From Aerococcaceae bacterium zg-252 (GTDB taxonomy: Bacteria; Bacillota; Bacilli; Lactobacillales; Aerococcaceae), in contig CP066204.1 of assembly GCA_016237705.1 (NCBI GenBank), positions 1,312,001-1,376,000 of the forward strand: a stretch of 64,000 nt of DNA, in the 5' to 3' direction. The position numbers were made by a program, and so were the translations under genes. Shown here piece by piece: positions 41,499 to 53,602 of the stretch. A model generated the notes under the pieces. That model did not search any database and had not been told where the DNA came from. It saw only the letters and a program-made list of their open reading frames with translations. The stretch's first letter is position 1. Each line of letters opens with the position of its first letter.

Positions 41499-42631
41499 TG
41501 AACATTTTACATATTAATTCTTATTACTCTACTTCTGGTTTATTTAAGCAATTATATGAGCGTCAAGTTGAAGAACAATATAATATTCAAGTTTATGTGC
41601 CGATTTCACATCAATATCCAAGCGATCGTATCGCTGCGACAGGTGACTATACATTAGTAAGTCGCAATCATCATCATTTCGATCGTTATGTCTTTCACTT
41701 GAAACATCATCGCATACTGAAAGATTTAAAGCAGCAATACGACAGTCAAGCCTTTGATTTAGTTCATGCACACTCGCTATTCTCAAATGGGTGGTTAGCA
41801 TATCAATTTACAAAGAAAACAGATATTCCATATGTTGTAGCTGTTCGCAGCACCGATATTCGTACTTTCTTTGATAAAATGCCTTGGTTAAAAGCTATGG
41901 GGCTCAAAATTTTAAAACATGCGGCTAAAATTATTTTTATTTCACAAAATAATTTTAATGAAGTTTTTGACCACCATATTCCAAATTTTATGAAAGACGA
42001 GTTATTAGCAAAATCACAAGTAATTCGCAATGGGATTGATGCTTTTTGGCTCGACAATCGTTATGAGAATCGACCTGTTGGTTTCCACCACCCTATTCGT
42101 ATGGTATCGGTAGGGAAAGCCATTCCCGAAAAGCGTTTTGTACAATTAGCTGATATGGTCAAATCTTACAACGATAATATTCATCCAATCGAGCTGCATG
42201 TAATTGGTCCCGCTTGGAATCCAAAAATTGTTGAGCAACTTAATAATCATCCAGTTGTACACTATCATGGACCAAAATCAAAAGAAGCCTTACTCGATTT
42301 TTATCGTCAAATGGATATATTTGCACTATTATCTTCACCTGAAACATTTGGTCTAGTCTATCCTGAAGCGATGAGTCAAGGACTACCGGTTATTTATAGT
42401 AAAAATGAAGGATTTGATAGTTTCTTTCAAAATCATCAAATAGGCGTCAGTGTTGATAAAAATGATGAACTTGCTTTTATTAAGGCGATTGATTATATTT
42501 TAAACCATTACGATACACTATCCCAACAAGCACTTGTCGGTGCTACTCAATTTAACTGGGACACGATTCATCAAGAATATAAAATATTGTATGAGCAAAT
42601 CATGAATAGTGGAAAGGAACTAAAAGAATGA
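41498..42631 (+). CDS. Glycosyltransferase, GT4 (group 1) family
   Basis: 377-residue GT-B fold enzyme. The N-terminal acceptor domain begins [18 protein letters not shown]; the C-terminal nucleotide-sugar domain has [22 protein letters not shown] and [20 protein letters not shown] (the E-x7-E motif). No membrane segments, so a cytoplasmic or peripheral enzyme. It overlaps both neighbours by 1 and 4 bp. Beside galU it probably uses a UDP-sugar for surface glycan or glycolipid synthesis. Confidence 0.92.
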   Translation: MNILHINSYYSTSGLFKQLYERQVEEQYNIQVYVPISHQYPSDRIAATGDYTLVSRNHHHFDRYVFHLKHHRILKDLKQQYDSQAFDLVHAHSLFSNGWLAYQFTKKTDIPYVVAVRSTDIRTFFDKMPWLKAMGLKILKHAAKIIFISQNNFNEVFDHHIPNFMKDELLAKSQVIRNGIDAFWLDNRYENRPVGFHHPIRMVSVGKAIPEKRFVQLADMVKSYNDNIHPIELHVIGPAWNPKIVEQLNNHPVVHYHGPKSKEALLDFYRQMDIFALLSSPETFGLVYPEAMSQGLPVIYSKNEGFDSFFQNHQIGVSVDKNDELAFIKAIDYILNHYDTLSQQALVGATQFNWDTIHQEYKILYEQIMNSGKELKE

Positions 42632-43536
42632 AAAAAGTTAGAAAAGCCGTCATTCCTGCAGCTGGTTTAGGTACACGTTTTTTACCTGCAACTAAGGCAA
42701 TGGCAAAAGAAATGCTACCAATTGTCGATAAACCAACCATTCAATTTATTGTCGAAGAAGCGATTGCTTCTGGAATTGAAGATATTTTAATCGTAACTGG
42801 AAAAAGTAAACGTTCAATTGAAGATCATTTCGATGCTAATATTGAATTAGAAGAGCATTTAGCAAAACAAGGGAAAAACGATTTATTAGAATTAATTAAA
42901 CAAAAAACAAATATTAATTTATTCTTTGTGCGTCAGCCTTATCCAAATGGTCTTGGTCACGCTGTATTACAAGCGAAAGCCTTTGTTGGTGATGAGCCGT
43001 TTGTCGTAATGCTCGGTGACGATTTAATGGACAGCGAAGTGCCATTAACGAAACAATTAATTGATGTTTATAATGAAACACATGCGTCTAATATTGCAGT
43101 TATGGAAGTAGACCCTGCCGATACTTCAAAATACGGTATTATCGACCCAGAGCGTGAAATCAAAGACGGTGTCTATAACGTGCAACGCTTTGTTGAAAAA
43201 CCAAAACCGGAAGAAGCACCTAGTAATTTAGCAATTATCGGTCGCTACTTATTGACACCAGAGATTTTCAATCTTTTAGAAAATCAAGCTCCAGGTGCTG
43301 GTGGCGAAATTCAATTAACCGATGCCATTGATACACTCAACTTAACGCAACGTGTCTTTGCGAAACGCTTTGACGGCAAACGATACGATGTGGGTAGTAA
43401 AATCGGCTTCTTAGAAATGAGCATTGAATACGGATTGAAACATCCTGAAATTTCACAAGAATTAAGTGATTATATTATTAAACTTGGGGAAGAATTAAGT
43501 TCTGATGACAATACTTCAGCAACAGAAGAAGAATAA
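42628..43536 (+). CDS. galU: UTP-glucose-1-phosphate uridylyltransferase
   Basis: 302-residue enzyme making UDP-glucose. The N-terminal [20 protein letters not shown] nucleotide motif, MLGDDLMD metal site and [15 protein letters not shown] block are diagnostic. It overlaps the glycosyltransferase gene by 4 bp. Its product feeds Ugd and GalE encoded in the facing cluster. It ends at a strong terminator. Confidence 0.97.
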   Translation: MKKVRKAVIPAAGLGTRFLPATKAMAKEMLPIVDKPTIQFIVEEAIASGIEDILIVTGKSKRSIEDHFDANIELEEHLAKQGKNDLLELIKQKTNINLFFVRQPYPNGLGHAVLQAKAFVGDEPFVVMLGDDLMDSEVPLTKQLIDVYNETHASNIAVMEVDPADTSKYGIIDPEREIKDGVYNVQRFVEKPKPEEAPSNLAIIGRYLLTPEIFNLLENQAPGAGGEIQLTDAIDTLNLTQRVFAKRFDGKRYDVGSKIGFLEMSIEYGLKHPEISQELSDYIIKLGEELSSDDNTSATEEE

Positions 43537-43546
43537 CATCATACAA

Positions 43547-43593
43547 AACGAGAGCATCAGCCTGTTTCGATTGAAACGACTGATGCTCTCGTT
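43547..43593 (+). terminator. Terminator after galU
   Basis: AACGAGAGCATCAG pairs perfectly with CTGATGCTCTCGTT over a 19-nt loop, followed by ATAATTTT. It is symmetric, so it may also act on the opposite strand. Confidence 0.85.
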
Positions 43594-43610
43594 ATAATTT
43601 TCTGACAGTT

Positions 43611-43715
43611 TTAAGCAAAGATATGTGTCAAGCCGACTTGGTCTAGCATTAATAGAAATAAAACTAGCGTAATCACAGATAAAGCACCTGCAATTTTAGC
43701 TTCGTGGGGTGTCAT
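43611..43715 (-). CDS. Possible 34-residue membrane microprotein
   Basis: A short frame downstream of dtd reads MTPHEAKIAGALSVITLVLF and continues LLMLDQVGLTHIFA. It contains one hydrophobic segment and sits 31 bp after dtd and before the galU terminator. The ribosome site (AAAAGAAAAG) is weak. No family recognised. The clean membrane-segment composition in an otherwise unused gap favours a real small gene. Confidence 0.4.
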   Translation of the reverse strand: MTPHEAKIAGALSVITLVLFLLMLDQVGLTHIFA

Positions 43716-43746
43716 CGCTTTTCTTTTTGCTTGCTAAATCAAGTTT

Positions 43747-44193
43747 CTATTTATTTTTTGAATCCAAAATAATGGTGACTGGCCCATCATTGATGAGTGA
43801 CACTTGCATCATCGCACCAAAAATACCCGTTTCTACTGTAATCCCTGCTTGACGTAATCGCTCATTAAATTGTTCATACATCTCATTAGCAAATTCTGGT
43901 CTAGCTGCATCAGTGAAACTAGGACGATTCCCTTTTTTCGTATCAGCATACAAAGTAAACTGACTAATCGACAAAATCGAACCTTTCACATCTTGCAGTG
44001 ATAAATTCATCTTTTGATTTTCATCTTCGAAAATACGCATATTAATAATTTTACGTACACAGTAATCAATATCTTCTGCTGTATCATCATGTGTCACGCC
44101 GACTAATAACAATAGACCGACCCCACTTTGCCCAACCATTTGATTATCGACAGTCACCTGACTTTTTTGCACTTTTTGAATTACTACTCGCAT
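43747..44193 (-). CDS. dtd: D-aminoacyl-tRNA deacylase
   Basis: 148-residue homodimeric enzyme that removes D-amino acids (and glycine from tRNA-Ala). Motifs [19 protein letters not shown] and the [11 protein letters not shown]-terminal motif form the active site. [16 protein letters not shown] is the usual start. It follows the VOC-family gene by 1 bp, so the two are probably coupled. Confidence 0.96.
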   Translation of the reverse strand: MRVVIQKVQKSQVTVDNQMVGQSGVGLLLLVGVTHDDTAEDIDYCVRKIINMRIFEDENQKMNLSLQDVKGSILSISQFTLYADTKKGNRPSFTDAARPEFANEMYEQFNERLRQAGITVETGIFGAMMQVSLINDGPVTIILDSKNK

Positions 44194-44194
44194 A

Positions 44195-45130
44195 TTATAA
44201 ATCCTCTACTACTTCAATTGATAATAATAGGCCGGAATTGTCATAAGCCATAATTTTATCGTCTTCAATCCAATAAGGGTATGGCTGTTCATCTAATTTT
44301 TGAACTAAGTAATCATAAATTGCTTGATCCTTAACACCCCAACGAATCATTCTCACGCCTTGTTGTCCGTCTGTTATTTGTGGTAAATCCTCACCTTGCC
44401 ATGTGTTCCCGGCAATATGATGATGATACGTTCCTGATGCTAAAAATGTCGCACGAGCATCATTGTTATTCGTAATCGTTAAATTTAAAATATCATGATA
44501 AAAATTATTTGTTTGTGCAATTGAGCCAACAACAAGGTGAACATGACCGATTTTTACCGATTCATCGAAACCATTATACGTTCTATCTCCTTGTTCAAAT
44601 ATCTCAACCGTCGGAAATTCTTTTGTCGTCATCATCACCGTACCGTCAGCACTTAACCATTCTTCTTGTGGCTTGTCTTTGTATAATTCAATACCATTTC
44701 CCTCCGCATCTGGCAAATAAATCGCCTCATGCGTTCCGTGGTCAGCAAAACCATCCATGATAGCCGCATTTTTCAATAGATGACGCAAGACTCCTCCTAA
44801 CTGTTCTCGTGTTTCATAAACAAAGGCAACATGGTATAAGCCTGTTGTCGCACTTTTTTCTGATGTTGCTGGGAAAATTTCTAATAATGTACGACCATCA
44901 CTTGTTCCTAGACGATAATACATCGCTTCTTCATCCGATTCTAACAATGACATTCCAATCATTTCTTGATAAAAAGATGCTAACCCACTAGGGTCTAAAG
45001 CATTTAATTGATAACTTAATGGAACAAGTTCAGCCTGAAAATCAAAAGTTTCAGGTGCCGCTTCAACCTTTAAGACACTACAAAATCCTATCATCATAAT
45101 GCTAAATATAGTTTTTAATATTTTTTTCAT
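44195..45130 (-). CDS. VOC-superfamily (CatE/glyoxalase-like) protein with signal peptide
   Basis: 311 residues. An N-terminal export signal ([20 protein letters not shown], cleavage near VEA-A) precedes two VOC modules. The second module keeps metal-ligand positions seen in CatE-type dioxygenases: [22 protein letters not shown] and [10 protein letters not shown]. In the first, the ligand His is replaced ([13 protein letters not shown]). Related proteins are normally cytoplasmic, so the signal peptide is odd. A true enzymatic activity cannot be assigned. It is transcribed with dtd. Confidence 0.82.
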   Translation of the reverse strand: MKKILKTIFSIMMIGFCSVLKVEAAPETFDFQAELVPLSYQLNALDPSGLASFYQEMIGMSLLESDEEAMYYRLGTSDGRTLLEIFPATSEKSATTGLYHVAFVYETREQLGGVLRHLLKNAAIMDGFADHGTHEAIYLPDAEGNGIELYKDKPQEEWLSADGTVMMTTKEFPTVEIFEQGDRTYNGFDESVKIGHVHLVVGSIAQTNNFYHDILNLTITNNNDARATFLASGTYHHHIAGNTWQGEDLPQITDGQQGVRMIRWGVKDQAIYDYLVQKLDEQPYPYWIEDDKIMAYDNSGLLLSIEVVEDL

Positions 45131-45152
45131 ATATTCTCCTATTCTGAATGTA

Positions 45153-45227
45153 ATAAAAAGAGAAGTATCAGAATCATCATCCAGTAGAAAACTAAGTTAC
45201 CGAAAACGTCATTGATTTTGATACTTC
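45153..45227 (-). terminator. Terminator after apt
   Basis: GAAGTATCAAAATCA pairs with TGATTCTGATACTTC (one mismatch) over a long loop on the minus strand, followed by TCTTTTTATT. It ends the rnz-to-apt transcript. Confidence 0.75.
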
Positions 45228-45246
45228 AAGATTTTCACTTCTAAAA

Positions 45247-45759
45247 TTAATAGTTCATTAATGTTATATAGTCATAACCAGCCAACAATTCTTTTCCTTT
45301 TAAGTCATCTAATTCGATTAAGAATGCACAGCCTGCTACAACACCACCTAATTTTTCAACTAAATCAATCGTTGCTTTAATTGTCCCACCAGTTGCTAAT
45401 AAATCATCCGTAATTAAAACACGTTGACCTGGTTTAATCGCATCTTCGTGAATCGTTAAGGTATTGCTACCATATTCTAATGAATAGTCTACTTCAACGA
45501 CTTTACGTGGTAATTTACCTTTTTTACGTACTGGAACAAAGCCAATTTCTAATGCATAAGCAACTGGACAGCCGACGATAAAACCACGTGCTTCAGGTCC
45601 TACTACCACATCAACTTCTAAATCTTTAGCATAGTTGACAATTTGTTGTGTCGCATAAGAAAAGGCTTTTCCGTCTGCCATTAATGGTGTAATATCACGA
45701 AAGATAATGCCTTCCGAAGGATAATTATCAACACGTGCAATATATTGTTTTAAATCCAT
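45247..45759 (-). CDS. apt: Adenine phosphoribosyltransferase
   Basis: 170-residue purine salvage enzyme converting adenine and PRPP to AMP. It has the hood region [31 protein letters not shown] and the PRPP loop [16 protein letters not shown]. It is directly downstream of recJ (1-bp gap), a common Firmicute order. Confidence 0.97.
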   Translation of the reverse strand: MDLKQYIARVDNYPSEGIIFRDITPLMADGKAFSYATQQIVNYAKDLEVDVVVGPEARGFIVGCPVAYALEIGFVPVRKKGKLPRKVVEVDYSLEYGSNTLTIHEDAIKPGQRVLITDDLLATGGTIKATIDLVEKLGGVVAGCAFLIELDDLKGKELLAGYDYITLMNY

Positions 45760-45760
45760 T

Positions 45761-48100
45761 TTAATTCCTCAATTCATCTATATATAATTTAATCTGATCG
45801 ATTGTTTGATAATTTAGTAATGCTTCTGCCTGATATGCCTTTTCATACTGTTGATAAGCACTCGTTTTGAACAAATCATGTTTTGTATTAGAATCAATGA
45901 CTTGTGCAACAGCAAAACCATTATTTATTGTAACAAAATTTGCTTCAAAAAACACGTGAAATATACCTTTTAATTTCACTATCGGTAAATTAAATTGTTT
46001 ACTTAATTGTGGTAAAGTATTTCGCACATTGATTGGTTCTTTTTGCTGCTGAATCCAACGGTAAATCATCGCAAAGTCGGCTCTAGTCGGTAAACCTGCT
46101 AACCATTTCGATTCTTCTAAATACACACCTAAATCAACTAATGCCCATGAATGTTGCATTAAATTATCAAATGATTTTAAATTTGCTGGTGGCTGAAATA
46201 AAACCAAATGCTCAAACTCGGATAAATCAAAAGTTTCAATCTCATCATACGATGCAATCACACTTGAAGTATTAATATGTTGCTTAAGCCATTCACCTAA
46301 AGCAGACTGCTGATACATGAATAATGCTTTTTGAGCAGATAATATCGCTGGATTGATTTTTGATGCTCGAAAATCTCGCCATTGCATACCAAAAACAGCT
46401 AAATCTTTTAATTGCACTTGTGGCGTTATTTGTCCATTCCATTGATTTAAGGATAATTCTCCAGCAATCGCACATTCTTGTTGCAAATTAATCGTTTCAA
46501 ACAGAGCTGCTTTATTAAAACCAATCCCCTCAACTGACTTATCGCTATCAATGTCTGCCACCACAAATTTAACATGTTGTTGGTCACTACCAATCAAACG
46601 CTTTTGCTTTAATTGCACTGGGTCAAAGGCAATCATTGGTTTAGGATTATCCATACCAAATGGTCCTAATTGTGCACATTCTTGAATAAATTCAACGGTA
46701 CATTCTTCTGGTTGAATGCAAACATCAATACAAAGTTCTGGTTTTTGTGCCAAAATCTCACGAAAATCAATAGCAGAATCTGCCATTGATTGATTAAACA
46801 ACTCCCATTGTTGTGCATCAATCGTTAAACCAGCTGCCTGGTCATGACCACCAAACTGTGCAATATACTCTGACTGCTCACTTAACCAACGGAACAAGTT
46901 AATTCCAGCAATACTGCGTCCACTGCCACGAAATTGCTCTTTTTCAGTTAAATATTGAAAAATTAACGCTGGACGATGATATTGTTCAACTAATCTGCTC
47001 GCTACAATGCCCAACACTCCGGCTGGCCAATCGGCATCAGCTTCGATAATAATATCTGGAATAGCCCCTTTTGCTTCAATTCGTTGAATCACTTGTTGTG
47101 TAATAGTCGTGACGATTGATTGCCGTTCCTTATTTTGTTCATTGATTATTTGTAGTAAAGCGAGTGCTTCATCTTCGTCTTCTGCCCTTAATAGCTCGAG
47201 TGCTGGCGTCGGATCTCCTAATCGGCCAATCGCATTTAATCTCGGCCCAACAATAAAACCAATAGTTTCAGTATTAATTTCTTGTAAATTGACTTTTTCT
47301 TGAGTCAATAACATTTCCAATCCCAATCGGACCGTTTCTTTCATCATTCCTAGTCCACTCAATACGAGCGTACGATTTTCATCCGTCAAAGACACTAAGT
47401 CAGCAATCGTCCCAATCGCTGCCAATTCCAATGCCTCAGCCGGTAATTCACCAGTCAACGCATGAGCTAATTTTAATGCAACTCCTGCACCACACAATTC
47501 TTTAAATGGATAATCACCTTTAGGGTGTTTGGGGTGAACAATCGCATAAGCATCAGGCAAAGTTGGTGGCAATTCATGGTGATCCGATACAATAACGTCT
47601 ACGTTTTGTTGCATTGCATAGTCAATCGCCTCAAACCCAGCTACTCCATTGTCACAAGTTAAAATCAGCTGCACACCGTCTTCTTCAATTTTTTGCTTAT
47701 ATCGATTCAAATTCGGCCCATAGCCGTCAATTAGGCGATTCGGCAAATAGTACGAATAATTAGCACCTAAACTTTCAAGGCATTCAACGAGAATCAAGGT
47801 ACTTGTAATACCGTCTGCATCATAATCTCCGTAAATTAAAATATGTTCGCCCCTCTCGATTGCTTGGTGCAATCGCTCGACAGCCCTATCCATATCGTAA
47901 AGTAAAAATGGGTCATGATAAAGTTGTGGTTCTTGATTGGTAGCTTGTTGAATCGCTTGTGGCGTATTTAAACCTCTCTGCAAGCATAAACGCAGAAAAG
48001 CGGGTGAATAATTCAGTCCCGCCAATTGTAATTGATTGAGTTGCTCTGCAGTTTCATCGGAAACCGACGGATATTGCCAATAATATTGAGAACGTCGCAT
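45761..48100 (-). CDS. recJ: Single-stranded-DNA-specific exonuclease RecJ
   Basis: 779-residue 5'-3' exonuclease for recombination and mismatch repair. DHH motifs are [19 protein letters not shown] and [12 protein letters not shown]; the DHHA1 region has [13 protein letters not shown] and [11 protein letters not shown]; an extra C-terminal domain of about 200 residues is the usual Firmicute addition. ATG at 48100 ([10 protein letters not shown]) follows GGAG and lies just past the lapA-like stop. The frame is open to 48124. Confidence 0.95.
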   Translation of the reverse strand: MRRSQYYWQYPSVSDETAEQLNQLQLAGLNYSPAFLRLCLQRGLNTPQAIQQATNQEPQLYHDPFLLYDMDRAVERLHQAIERGEHILIYGDYDADGITSTLILVECLESLGANYSYYLPNRLIDGYGPNLNRYKQKIEEDGVQLILTCDNGVAGFEAIDYAMQQNVDVIVSDHHELPPTLPDAYAIVHPKHPKGDYPFKELCGAGVALKLAHALTGELPAEALELAAIGTIADLVSLTDENRTLVLSGLGMMKETVRLGLEMLLTQEKVNLQEINTETIGFIVGPRLNAIGRLGDPTPALELLRAEDEDEALALLQIINEQNKERQSIVTTITQQVIQRIEAKGAIPDIIIEADADWPAGVLGIVASRLVEQYHRPALIFQYLTEKEQFRGSGRSIAGINLFRWLSEQSEYIAQFGGHDQAAGLTIDAQQWELFNQSMADSAIDFREILAQKPELCIDVCIQPEECTVEFIQECAQLGPFGMDNPKPMIAFDPVQLKQKRLIGSDQQHVKFVVADIDSDKSVEGIGFNKAALFETINLQQECAIAGELSLNQWNGQITPQVQLKDLAVFGMQWRDFRASKINPAILSAQKALFMYQQSALGEWLKQHINTSSVIASYDEIETFDLSEFEHLVLFQPPANLKSFDNLMQHSWALVDLGVYLEESKWLAGLPTRADFAMIYRWIQQQKEPINVRNTLPQLSKQFNLPIVKLKGIFHVFFEANFVTINNGFAVAQVIDSNTKHDLFKTSAYQQYEKAYQAEALLNYQTIDQIKLYIDELRN

Positions 48101-48113
48101 ATTACTTACTCCA

Positions 48114-48536
48114 TTATTCAACAATTTCTGCTTGGTCAGTCGCTTCCATTTCCATACTTGGCGTTAATTCAGCAACTTCTTCTTGACTCACATTTACTGT
48201 ATTCTTCTTCACTTGCTTTAACTCACGCACTTGTGTACGCAAATGTGTAATTTCATTATCTTTATCTGACAATTCACGCAATTGACTTTCTTTTAAAGCT
48301 GATAATTCTTTTTGAATCTCTTTTTTCTCACGGATGTGAATTGTAATCGATGAGAATGATGCAATTAAACCGACAATCACACCGATTAATAAACTAAATA
48401 ATATCACTAATACAAGTGGAATTTGGTACTTCGCAAAGAAGAAATCAACTTGAACAGAGCCGGTATTTTGTAATGCAAATACCACTACTAAAATTAATAT
48501 AATTAATGATACAATTAATTTCCATTGTCCTTTCAT
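48114..48536 (-). CDS. LapA-domain (DUF1049) membrane protein
   Basis: 140 residues with two hydrophobic segments (about 8-28 and 41-65) around the motif FALQNTGSVQVDFFF, typical of the LapA/DUF1049 domain. The C-terminal part is a charged coiled coil (ELSDKDNEITHLRTQVREL). ATG at 48536 (MKGQWKLIVS) follows AGAGAGG. It sits upstream of recJ. The family role in Gram-positive bacteria is unclear. Confidence 0.85.
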   Translation of the reverse strand: MKGQWKLIVSLIILILVVVFALQNTGSVQVDFFFAKYQIPLVLVILFSLLIGVIVGLIASFSSITIHIREKKEIQKELSALKESQLRELSDKDNEITHLRTQVRELKQVKKNTVNVSQEEVAELTPSMEMEATDQAEIVE

Positions 48537-48620
48537 AAAGAAACGCCTCTCTTTCACTTTTCTTTTACTTTATCACGCATCACTCTATTTAACAAGTTCA
48601 ACGATACTTTCGTATTACCA

Positions 48621-49406
48621 TTATTTCAAATTAAAAGCATTCAATGCTAAAAAATCACCAATTTTAGGAAATAAGTTATATAAATTAGCTGCCAAAGACA
48701 TTGAAAATGGTAGATTGATTTCACGACGTGACGGCTGCGTCATTGCCACTCGAATAATTTGCTCAGCAACTGTATCGACCGACAGACTCATATCTTTGAC
48801 ACGTTCATAATATTGTTGCGAACGCTCATCATGGCTGAAAAATTCTGTTCGAACAGGACCTGGATTGATAGATGTTACCATAATCCCTTTTGCTTTTAAT
48901 TCTAAACGCAATGCATTTGCATAACTTAAAATAGCTGATTTAGATGCTGAGTAAACACTTGATGCTGGTGTCGCAATTTTTCCTGCAATCGAACTAACGA
49001 AAAAGATTCGGCTACCTTTTGACATATATGGTACTGATAATTGTGATAAGTACATCATGCCAAAGGTATTCACTTTAAACATCTCGACAATTTCATCATA
49101 AGAAAAATCAACAGCGTCCTTAAACGTTCCATATCCTGCACAATTCAATAGCACATCAATCTTTTTAAAGCGTTGCACTGATTTTTTAACCAAGCGTTCA
49201 ATTTGTTTTGGTTCCGACATATCGCATTTTACGACTAATGTTGACGTATCGTATTGTGCTACTAATTCTTTTGCTAATTGTGCTAATTTTTTCGTATTGC
49301 GTGCAACAAGTGTTAGAGCAGCACCTTGAGCAGCTGCTTTACGGGCAACTGCTTCTCCGATACCACTCGAAGCACCAGTGATTAAAATATGTTGACCATT
49401 CATCAT
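48621..49406 (-). CDS. Short-chain dehydrogenase/reductase
   Basis: 261-residue classical SDR. NAD(P) motif [24 protein letters not shown] and catalytic YSASKSAIL (Tyr-x3-Lys) are present. It overlaps rnz by 4 bp and is probably cotranscribed with it. The substrate is unknown; the gene is commonly found beside rnz in Lactobacillales. Confidence 0.92.
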   Translation of the reverse strand: MMNGQHILITGASSGIGEAVARKAAAQGAALTLVARNTKKLAQLAKELVAQYDTSTLVVKCDMSEPKQIERLVKKSVQRFKKIDVLLNCAGYGTFKDAVDFSYDEIVEMFKVNTFGMMYLSQLSVPYMSKGSRIFFVSSIAGKIATPASSVYSASKSAILSYANALRLELKAKGIMVTSINPGPVRTEFFSHDERSQQYYERVKDMSLSVDTVAEQIIRVAMTQPSRREINLPFSMSLAANLYNLFPKIGDFLALNAFNLK

Positions 49407-50350
49407 TCTGCTGCCTCCTCATTCATTGGAATATCATACTCCTGTAAATCATACACTAAACGTGTCTTTTCAAACACTGTCTTAGCTTCTATTTCTAATT
49501 GTTTCGCTTCTTTTCCTAAATAACGAGCACTAATATGATTCAAATACAATTGCTTTGCATTAGCTTTTTTCGCAACAGTAGCTGCTTGAACATTAGTAGA
49601 GTGGAAATGGGCTGCTGCTAATGGAGCTTCACTGCCCTCATAAGTCGCTTCATGTACCAATACATCAGCATTTTGTGCTAAAATTGCTAAATTCTCACAT
49701 GGTTTAGTATCACCTAAAATGGTCACAATTCTTCCCTTGCGTTCAGGTCCAATGAATTGTTTGCCGTCTAGTACCGTTCCGTCACTGAGTGTTACTGTTT
49801 CGCCACGTTTTAATTGTCCGAAAATCGGTCCATTTGGAATATTATACGGTGCTAATAAATCAACCAATAATTCACCTTGTGCATCTGGCTCAATAATGCG
49901 ATATCCAAAACATTCCACTCCATGATTTAAAGGCAAATACTGTACTTGCCAACCATTCGATAAATTCAGTACCCCTCCCTTATCTTCTAATTCCACAAAT
50001 TTAATACGATAAGATAAACGTGATTTTGAAAAACGGAGTGCTGACTGCACAAACTGGCGAATGCCCACTGGACCATAAATCGTCAATGGGTCGCCGTCAC
50101 CACCTTGAAATGAGCGACTACTCAAAAAACCTGGTAATCCAAAAATATGATCCCCATGTAAATGGGTAATAAAAATATTGGTAATCTTACGTGGTTTTAA
50201 TGTCGTTTCTAAAATTTGATGTTGCGTTGCTTCACCACAATCGAATAACCACGTTTCATTTAATTCATCTAATAATTTTAATGCTAGCGAGCTAACATTA
50301 CGTGACTTTGCAGGCACACCTGCACCAGTCCCTAAAAATAATAATTTCAT
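49403..50350 (-). CDS. rnz: Ribonuclease Z
   Basis: 315-residue metallo-beta-lactamase-fold endonuclease that trims tRNA 3' ends. The metal motif is [19 protein letters not shown]; other ligands are in [18 protein letters not shown] and HFHST. It heads the run rnz - SDR - lapA-like - recJ - apt. Confidence 0.96.
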   Translation of the reverse strand: MKLLFLGTGAGVPAKSRNVSSLALKLLDELNETWLFDCGEATQHQILETTLKPRKITNIFITHLHGDHIFGLPGFLSSRSFQGGDGDPLTIYGPVGIRQFVQSALRFSKSRLSYRIKFVELEDKGGVLNLSNGWQVQYLPLNHGVECFGYRIIEPDAQGELLVDLLAPYNIPNGPIFGQLKRGETVTLSDGTVLDGKQFIGPERKGRIVTILGDTKPCENLAILAQNADVLVHEATYEGSEAPLAAAHFHSTNVQAATVAKKANAKQLYLNHISARYLGKEAKQLEIEAKTVFEKTRLVYDLQEYDIPMNEEAAE

Positions 50351-50401
50351 TCACTTCTGCTCCTATACTTTGTATGGGTCATTTCTCATTATTGATAGCC
50401 C

Positions 50402-52249
50402 TTAGCGTTGACGATATAATTCGCTCGCAATTAACTTGGCTAATTCCAATGACCCTACTGCATTCGGATGAAAATCATCTAAAAGCCAGCTAGGGTGTGA
50501 ATTAATAAGAGATGACCAATCGATGATGCGAACATTACCAAATCGTTGTGCTGCTTGCATTAATTGCTCGTTTAGTTGTTTTGCCCATGAAAGATTCGTC
50601 CCCATTAGGACAAAATAAATGAGATGCTCGTCACCAATTGCTTTAATATAGTCATTGATTTGCCCTTGTGTAAAGGTCCCATTTAAACCGACCACAGTGA
50701 CCACTATTGGTTTTAAGCGATTATCCTGTTTCAATTTCTCAATCGTTTCAACACTTGCGTATAACTGACGACCTTCCTGTACATCTAATACGGCTTTAGG
50801 GAAGACATCTAAAATTTCTTTAGCTGACGCTAATAATAAGGAATCCCCTACAAATGTGACATCTAAGGCATTCGCATACAATTTTACTTGCTGTTCCAAC
50901 CCTTCAATATTATTAATCACCAGCTTATTGTTGACATCTCCATTGCGTGTCTTAGCAGCAAGTGCCGTATTTTGTTCAAATGTCGCAGCCAATGTCTTTG
51001 TTTCCCCTGAACCAAGTTGCGGTGCAAATAACATTCCAAGCAATCCAACGATGACAACAAATGCGTAGCAACTCATTGTCCATTTAACACCGAGCATTCC
51101 TGATTTATTCTCATTCAAATAATGCAACTGAAACTTCGTTTTTTGCCAATTAAAATCTTGTCCAAAAGGCAAACTGATACGCTTTTGCTCAATTAACTGA
51201 TAGGTCAATTCAGCCAGCAATGCCGTCACCAAAACACTAGCAACAATATGAATGACATAATTTCGATTAATCACTTTAATCATGCGTGGCAAAATTAAAC
51301 TCACAGGATATAACCATAAATAATACGAATAACTACGCTTACCTAACCATACCAATGGTTTACTTGAGAAAAGTCGATGCCAAATCGTACCTGGATAAAT
51401 CGCCACAAAGACCATTACCACACTTAATAAAGAGAAGAGTGACAAACCGAAACGATAAGCAAATGGTCGTGTGCCATACATGTATAAAATCATCATCAAT
51501 GCTAACCAAAATACGCCTCCACCCAAAAGGGTTAATTGCCATTTCGTCGACTGCTTTAATTCTTTAGGCTGAATGGACAATGGAATAATAAATCCCAACA
51601 CGCCCCCTAAAGTATACGCAGAAATACGTGCACAAAAATCATAATAGATTTGGGAAATTGGACTGCCAACCCACTGCATATAAGCCATAAAGCTCATTGA
51701 TACCAAACTTAAAATTAATAACATATTAATCGCAAGCGAAGAATTTTTATGCCATTGATAACAACAAATAACCAACAGTGGTGTCACTAAAATGAATTGT
51801 CCGTATAATGACGTAAACCATAAATGTGCAAACGGACTTTGATTGACAGCTTGATTAAAATATGACTGCTTTAATAAAATCTGATAATAGTTATTACTAA
51901 AGAGCAGACTCGAAAATCCCATACTACGTAAATTGTAAAAATTGCCACGTGCAAAAAACAAAATCAAAACCACTGACAACATCATCATAAAAAGCATTGG
52001 GAAAAATAAACGTTCAAAACATCGCCGATAATAATCTTTGAAATCAATCGGTTGATTTTGTCTAATACGATAATGAAAATAACGAAAATTTAAAAATCCA
52101 GCGATAAACAGAAATAAATTGACAATTAAAAAACCACCAGGAACTAAATGTTCCATGTAACGATAGGCTAGAATAATGATAATCGCTAATCCCTTTAATC
52201 CGTCCAATGCGTTAAAATAAGGTAATTTTCTTTTCAATACTTGTGTCAT
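50402..52249 (-). CDS. OatA-like membrane O-acyltransferase with C-terminal SGNH domain
   Basis: 615 residues. The N-terminal acyltransferase-3 membrane domain (about 1-385, some ten segments) begins YFNALDGLKGLAIIIILAYR and transfers acetyl groups across the membrane. The external SGNH esterase-like domain (about 440-615) has VTFVGDSLLLASAKEI with the Ser nucleophile and LDDFHPNAVGSLEL with the Asp-His pair. This architecture is that of peptidoglycan O-acetyltransferase OatA, which confers lysozyme resistance. The exact acceptor is inferred. It lies 14 bp after obg. Confidence 0.88.
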   Translation of the reverse strand: MTQVLKRKLPYFNALDGLKGLAIIIILAYRYMEHLVPGGFLIVNLFLFIAGFLNFRYFHYRIRQNQPIDFKDYYRRCFERLFFPMLFMMMLSVVLILFFARGNFYNLRSMGFSSLLFSNNYYQILLKQSYFNQAVNQSPFAHLWFTSLYGQFILVTPLLVICCYQWHKNSSLAINMLLILSLVSMSFMAYMQWVGSPISQIYYDFCARISAYTLGGVLGFIIPLSIQPKELKQSTKWQLTLLGGGVFWLALMMILYMYGTRPFAYRFGLSLFSLLSVVMVFVAIYPGTIWHRLFSSKPLVWLGKRSYSYYLWLYPVSLILPRMIKVINRNYVIHIVASVLVTALLAELTYQLIEQKRISLPFGQDFNWQKTKFQLHYLNENKSGMLGVKWTMSCYAFVVIVGLLGMLFAPQLGSGETKTLAATFEQNTALAAKTRNGDVNNKLVINNIEGLEQQVKLYANALDVTFVGDSLLLASAKEILDVFPKAVLDVQEGRQLYASVETIEKLKQDNRLKPIVVTVVGLNGTFTQGQINDYIKAIGDEHLIYFVLMGTNLSWAKQLNEQLMQAAQRFGNVRIIDWSSLINSHPSWLLDDFHPNAVGSLELAKLIASELYRQR

Positions 52250-52263
52250 GGATTCACCTTCAA

Positions 52264-53586
<1,323 letters not shown>

Positions 53587-53602
53587 CTATCCTATCTATT
53601 TT

